A stretch of DNA of 64,000 bases from Antitrichia curtipendula (lineage: Eukaryota > Streptophyta > Bryopsida > Hypnales > Leucodontaceae): NCBI GenBank assembly GCA_951230915.1, contig OX579635.1, positions 43,524,001 through 43,588,000 of the forward strand. Direction: 5' to 3'. Shown here piece by piece: positions 58,188 to 64,000 of this stretch (position 1 is the first letter of the stretch; every line of letters starts with the position of its first letter). The notes under the pieces were generated by a model, which had not been told where the DNA came from, ran no database searches, and was given only the letters and a program-made list of their open reading frames with translations. The position numbers were made by a program, and so were the translations under genes.

Positions 58188-61100
58188 TTGATTAGCATGT
58201 ACAGTCATATCCTCATTAACACTCTAAGAGTTGATGAATCGTGTTGAACTCATCAATGCACCTTTGGAATGTTTTCTCAAGAGTTGGTCCTATTTGGACA
58301 AATGTACATTGTCAATTTCCATTGATATAATACAATTGGGAAACAAAGAAGTAGTTTGGAATATAAGGTGTCATGTAACCATGAATATAATATTTAGAAC
58401 CTAATTTGTATATAATCAATGTATTAAATTAACTCCACAATACAAAGCAATGTGTGTATATATATTTATGACCCAAAACTGCATTTTAAATGTATTATAT
58501 ATTTCACACAACAAATTGATGGTTGATGAATATGAAAACATCTAATAGTTTTATAAGCTCTACAATTATAAATGATAACAAGTATTCAAGCTCTTGATTT
58601 ATAGCGGATATATATATGCTAATCCTTAAACATATTGTGCCTTGATTGCATAAGGTCAAAATTCATTTAAAAGTGCAATTTGAATGTTTTAAATTTTGTG
58701 AATGTATTCAATTGAATATTTAAATTATATATAGGATCATATAATTTTGCAAAAAACTTTAATTGCACGAAGATTTAAAATAAAATATCAAACACCTAAA
58801 GCCCCTTAGTATTAATTTTGAGATTAATTTTCAAGTCAGATTTTAGCAAAAAAATCCTCATGGCTTTTAACATGTAGATTTTAATAAATCACTTGGGTTT
58901 TCTTAAGATTACATTCATTAAATGTTAAAACTAGACTTGTTAAAGTATTTTTGTAAATTTGAATTGGAGCATCAAAATCTTAAATGAGAAAGTTAAAAAT
59001 TGTTGCAAGAAATAATTGCCATTTTTGTCTCAAAATGGTCTATTTCAATGAGTACTATGACTTCGGAAATAAACTTTTTTTTAAATGAAATAAAATATGG
59101 ATAATTTGTAAAATTATTCAAAATTTAAAATAATATATTTGTAAAACTTAAAACTTGAAAATTTTATCTTTAAAAATTATGCACAAACAAACCCAACAAA
59201 ATACATCCCCCCAAAAATGATAGTTTGATGTTTGATTTTTAGAAAATAGTAAAAAAATTTAATAAAAATTGGAAATTTTTCTTAGCTTGAAGGTACTCCT
59301 CAACCATTTGAATCTTTGGGAGAAAAAAATTGTATTCTCTGCACTTGCACAAAAGTAGTGCACTTTGAGCACATTTGGAAGGTGGAAACTATATTATTTT
59401 TTAAAAATTGCTTCTTGGGCTTGTATAATTTTAGTAGAAGTCCTTGTATCTCAATTTTTACCTTCAAATTCACATTTGGAGGTCAAAAATAGTATCCCCC
59501 CTCCCCCAAATGGAGAAAGTAGAGATCAAAGGGGGTGCTTAAAAGTTGTAATTTAATTTTAAGAAAGTGAAAAAAAACTACTCAATATCTACAACTACTA
59601 CATGTACCTTCATCTCAAATTTCATATAAAATTGACATACAATGCAAAAGTTATAGTACAATTGTTTCTTGCAATCACTCTTATAGCTTATCAAAGTTGA
59701 ACTTTTGATACCTTCAAAATTTTGTAGATCATTGCATTGAATTGGCTAAACTCATCATCTTGAACTTCTTTGGCAATAACCTTTTATATTGCATAGCATC
59801 CAAGACATAAAAATCTTGAAAGATTGTCAAAAAGGAAATGAAGCTTTGTACAATGCTTTTAATTAGACCGTTGTAGCCTTTTGCAATTCAAGCGTCCGCA
59901 TAGAGATATTTTTTGTCAACCCTCATTTTCACCTTGAAGTCTCACTTCAAGTCTCACTTCAAGTCTCACTTCATTTCTGCCTTTAGGTCTTGCTTTTAAA
60001 TTCAACCTCAAATATGAAGTTCATCAAGTTTAGTTTTTGCTTTATTTCAAATCTAAAGATCCCCAAAGTTGAGAAACTTATTGCTCTTACGTTTTACTTT
60101 CACTTCCTTAAAAAATATATTTTAGAAAGATTTGGTAATGAATTTAGAATTCTAAAATAATTTAATTTTTTTCCAACCAAAATTATAAATTTAAAAGAAT
60201 AAAAAATACATAATTTCATCTTAGGAGTGCACTACATAAGGTGTTTGATGATCATGTGTTCAAGTCCCTATTACATTAAGGCTATGGAAATAAATTTTCT
60301 AGATTATTATGGCTATTTTTATCTAAATTTTTAATCTTTTGTTTATTTCATGTACTCTATTTTTTATTTTTAAAAATTCCTTGCACTATTTATGTGTATC
60401 CTATGTTCATTAAAAATAAAGAATATAAGCATGTTTCTAAGAATCCATATACAAATCTTAATAGGAAAACTTAGCACTAAAAATTGTACATAACTAAAAT
60501 GACAAATAACAAAAAGAGGAACATTCACAAACTAGTTTCAAATACAAACCATACAAAAACCTTTCTTGTATATACACAATCTTATATTAGCTAATACATG
60601 TCTAAATTTAGGGTGAAAAGGCAACGTGCAAAAAATTATGCATGTGTTAACAAACACAATACACATCATTTATAAGATGTTCAAAAACTTGAGGTTGCAC
60701 AATGAAAGGTTTAGGGTTTATGTTCAAAATTTAGATAAAAACATATCTATATTACCAAACTCATATCTTGAAAATTGAACAAAAACAAACAAACCCAGCA
60801 ACCTAATGAATGCATTGCTATCAATGTATAAATGTAATATTAACAACCTACAATACTTGTAATCCTCTAGGCTTCATCATCTAAAATTATGTAATTATTA
60901 TTGAGAATATAGACAATGGTGGATTCCGCCTTGGATACTTCTAACAAGCCTATTGCAATTCTCTCTCTCCATGTATATAAAATTTGTATTTATTTATTTA
61001 TTTAAATAAAATAAAATTGACAAGGCTATTGTATAAAAATAAATAGATAAAATTCAGTATTATCCCCTATCCTTCATTACTTATGAACTTCAAATATCCC

Positions 61101-63335
61101 ATTATGGCGATGCTAATTTACTTCTAAAAACTATCTAAATTTTAGGACCAAGATAATTATAATAACCCTTCATTTGATCGCACACTAATAGCAAATAAAA
61201 GGGGAGTACGCTCCCCATTCCCCAAGATTTTCATTCACAAAAGATATTTTGAAAGACATTTTAATAATTTGTCTTGATCAAGTTATACATAAAAGTGGGA
61301 TTTGACTTTGCTCGAAAGGCTTCACACATCAAAGATTTGGGAGTATGACAAGATTGAAATCTAATTTAAACTAGTAGTGAATGACTATCCAATGTGAAGT
61401 TTTATGATCATCTATTGTATACCATATCTATAATATAGATTTGGCTTAATATAATTCTAAATACAAATGCCAAAAAATTTGAAAATTATTATTTTTTAAA
61501 ATAGTACGTATTTTATTTTTTAAATAATTATATTTTAAGCATATGATGAAATTCAATTTTTAAAAATAATTAAATATTCACTACAAGTGTATTGACATTG
61601 ATTATGTCTTACATTTACAATTTTTTGCATCAATTCTTCCTTCTCCAAACATGCTCACAACATATAGAGGAGGTCCTCAAACAATGCGGGCATTTACAAT
61701 TGACTCTAGGAGAGGTCCATAATTAGTGCATGTGGTTGCTCAAATGGATTCTATTTCCTAGAGTAGGAAAACGTGATTGCAAGTGAAAGATTTTAAAACA
61801 GTGAGTAGTGCTTTTGGACCGCTATTATTTGTCATTTATGAATCATGAATGCATCATTTAATTGTAAATACAAAATTCAAAATGACAATAAGAAAGAAGC
61901 AGTATATATAAATTTCAGGGTACATATTCTCTTGCTCAATTTAGGACACTACATTCACATACTATGGAATTGTCCTAAACATACTAAGTATCCTATTCAT
62001 CTTTTCGGTGACTGTTCTACTCTCTTTAGAAGCACATATTACTTTATTATTGCTAAAGTCTATGACCATCAATAGCAACTTACAAACTCTTTACTTTGGA
62101 AAATTGTATCTCATTTATTCTAAGTCACAAAATTACAATTTAAATTGCAATTTGTTTATTTTCCATTTCTCTATCTAGCCAAAAAATTGGAAATCATTGG
62201 CATACAACTTTCTTCCACATATTTGTTTTTCTCCTTAGATGTGCCATTCTTGAGTCTTCTTAAGAAGACATGCACAATTATACATAGTGCTTATTATGTA
62301 CTACCATACACAATCATATGTAGTGCTTTCAAGTGACAACATACACAAATAGCAACTTTTGTTGAAATATTCTAAAAGAAGATGCTAAATTTTTTGGATA
62401 TTTTTTATTTTGTAAAACAATATACAAAAAAGAATCTTGTAGAGCATTTCTAATTAAACATATATAGAATCTTATTTTTTGAAAATAATTAAATATTTTT
62501 CTTAAAAAGTGTTGAAACTACTACTTAGTTATAGTCATGTAAGAATGTTGAAAATAGGTGTGCAAAATATTAACCCTTTTAACTTCAATTCTAGTTTTTA
62601 TAGTATCTATTTTTTTTTTACCTCCCTTAAGTAATGTAGAATGGTTAATAATCAACTTAGTACATCCTAGTACCATTCTACAGTCTAGACTAGATGAATT
62701 CCTACGAAATTAAATTTTTTATTAAATTAAAAAATGAGAGGTATAGGAAAAAAAAAGGTGGGAAGTTGATCAAAATTTCATCCAACTTAAAAATTGCATA
62801 AGAGACAAAGTGAATATATTCCATTAAATTAGTTGAAAATTTGTAATTTAAATTGTATTGTACATTCAATTTCAAAGTCCTTTCAAGGTATCAAGAGACT
62901 GTTTTAATCCTTATTGTGACCAAAAGAAGAAGATTAAACAAACCATACTATAATATTCATAATTATAATGAATTGAATCCATTTTTGAAATATCATTCAG
63001 AGGCTCGAGTTATCCATTTAAATTCAATTCAAGATTCAAGTTTTTAATTTTATTATATGAGGTTGTTAGTTGTCTAATATTATGAAAATCTCTACTAGTT
63101 TCATAAAAGATTGTCATTTTCATAAAATCTCAACCTAATAGTGAAAACCAATTGATGAATATAAAAAAATTAATTCACATTATTATTATTTATTTTTTTC
63201 AATTTATGATTAGTTTTTACAAATAATCATTTCATTAAACATCCAAATCCCCTTAGCTATGACCACCAAGACATATTTAGATATTTTAGATATTTTTTAA
63301 AAAAGAAAAAATTGAACTACTTCATCCTTTTATTT
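58188..63335. other. A/T-rich intergenic DNA
   Basis: No gene, intact element or clear pseudogene was found in about 5 kb. A 12-bp array (aagtctcacttc, three-plus units) lies at about 59936-59972. A lone CACTACAAG at 61580 has no partner end nearby. Confidence 0.45.
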
Positions 63336-63900
63336 TTTTAGTTGAACTTTAGAAGATCATTTGTCTGCCAAAGGGACAAAATGGGGTTTTCAATAGACTC
63401 TTATACCCTCAATTTTTGCTTCAATATTTTGAATTTTTTTAGAGATGAAAGTATATAATTTTCATATAAATTGAACTTATTGTTTAGGAGGAACATTTTT
63501 TTGGCAAAATGGAGTTAAGAGGGCAAATTGAGCTTGGGATAGCTCTTTAATTTTGAAGGAGGCTAGTAGATAGGGCAAGGGAAAAGTTGAAGAGGATGAA
63601 GGAACCAAAAGAATGTAAGGGCTTGGCACAATTTTTGACATAGAAACTTTGAATGTAGATTGTAAGAGCAATTTTTTTCAAATTCAACATGTAATTTGGA
63701 AAAGTATTAAGATTTAGCTTCTAATAATATAAAATATACCTCCTTATTCTAAGAATTGAGAACACACAAGCCTCCAAGGGTTTTAAAAAGAAAACTTTGA
63801 ATGCGTCAAAAACTCCTTTAAATTATGCTTCTAATGGTATAAAATACAAATGAGAACACATAGAGTCTCTAAAGTCATTGCTTAAGGTTTGACACATTTT
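63336..63900 (+). repeat. Degenerate copy of the dispersed repeat family
   Basis: 'ctgccaaagggacaaaatggggttttcaatagactcttataccctcaatttttgc' is a divergent form of the block at 1800-1860, followed by the same T-rich segment. It runs toward the window end without a clear border. Confidence 0.4.
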
Positions 63901-64000
63901 ATCAAAAGAACTATAGTATGAAACTAAAAATAAACATGATGGGAACAAAACACAAATTTAATGGGACCCTTTATTTGAAGATGCCTAATGAGTGGCTCAA

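Overview
The window looks like nuclear DNA of a land plant. It has a few widely spaced, intron-rich genes of plant families: an ANTH-domain clathrin adaptor of the PICALM type, a LIN37-like cell-cycle protein and a HOTHEAD-like oxidoreductase. Between them lie long A/T-rich stretches full of decayed repeats. CACTA-type DNA transposons dominate what can be recognised among the mobile elements. The species cannot be told from the sequence.

Layout. 1-10.8 kb: A/T-rich DNA with degenerate copies of one dispersed repeat family, a 1,025-bp non-autonomous CACTA element (3149-4173) and a decayed Gln/Pro-rich coding remnant near 6.6-7.5 kb. 10.8-14.3 kb (+): a HOTHEAD-like GMC oxidoreductase with six recognisable exons, broken by one in-frame stop and one single-base frameshift. 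15.65-21.35 kb (-): an intact 15-exon ANTH/AP180 clathrin-assembly gene (580 codons) under a G/C-rich promoter. 22-27 kb: repeats, including a 67-bp tandem array. 28.2-31.0 kb (+): an intact seven-exon LIN37-like gene (453 codons). 31.64-32.39 kb: a near-perfect 754-bp palindrome made from the dispersed repeat. 34-37.4 kb: a 189-bp CACTA MITE and a dead Tc1/mariner transposase. 38.95-46.38 kb: one 7.4-kb CACTA element flanked by the 3-bp duplication ACA. It carries a two-exon unknown coding segment, fragments of an amidase gene, a G/C-rich minisatellite, a 254-codon spliced ORF and long subterminal repeat arrays. 48.7-51.5 kb: repeats and a broken nepenthesin-like aspartic protease. 54.8-55.9 kb: three small inverted-repeat elements, one a hAT MITE with a perfect 8-bp duplication. 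57.5-58.2 kb (+): a possible two-exon secreted or membrane-anchored small protein. 58.2-64 kb: A/T-rich DNA with nothing convincing.

The two clear host genes are housekeeping-type (endocytosis; DREAM/MuvB transcriptional control) and there is no sign that they work together. The most unusual structure is the gene-fragment-carrying CACTA element, followed by the long palindrome 600 bp downstream of the LIN37-like gene. Exon borders were read by eye from splice sites, reading phase and remembered family conservation; no search was run.
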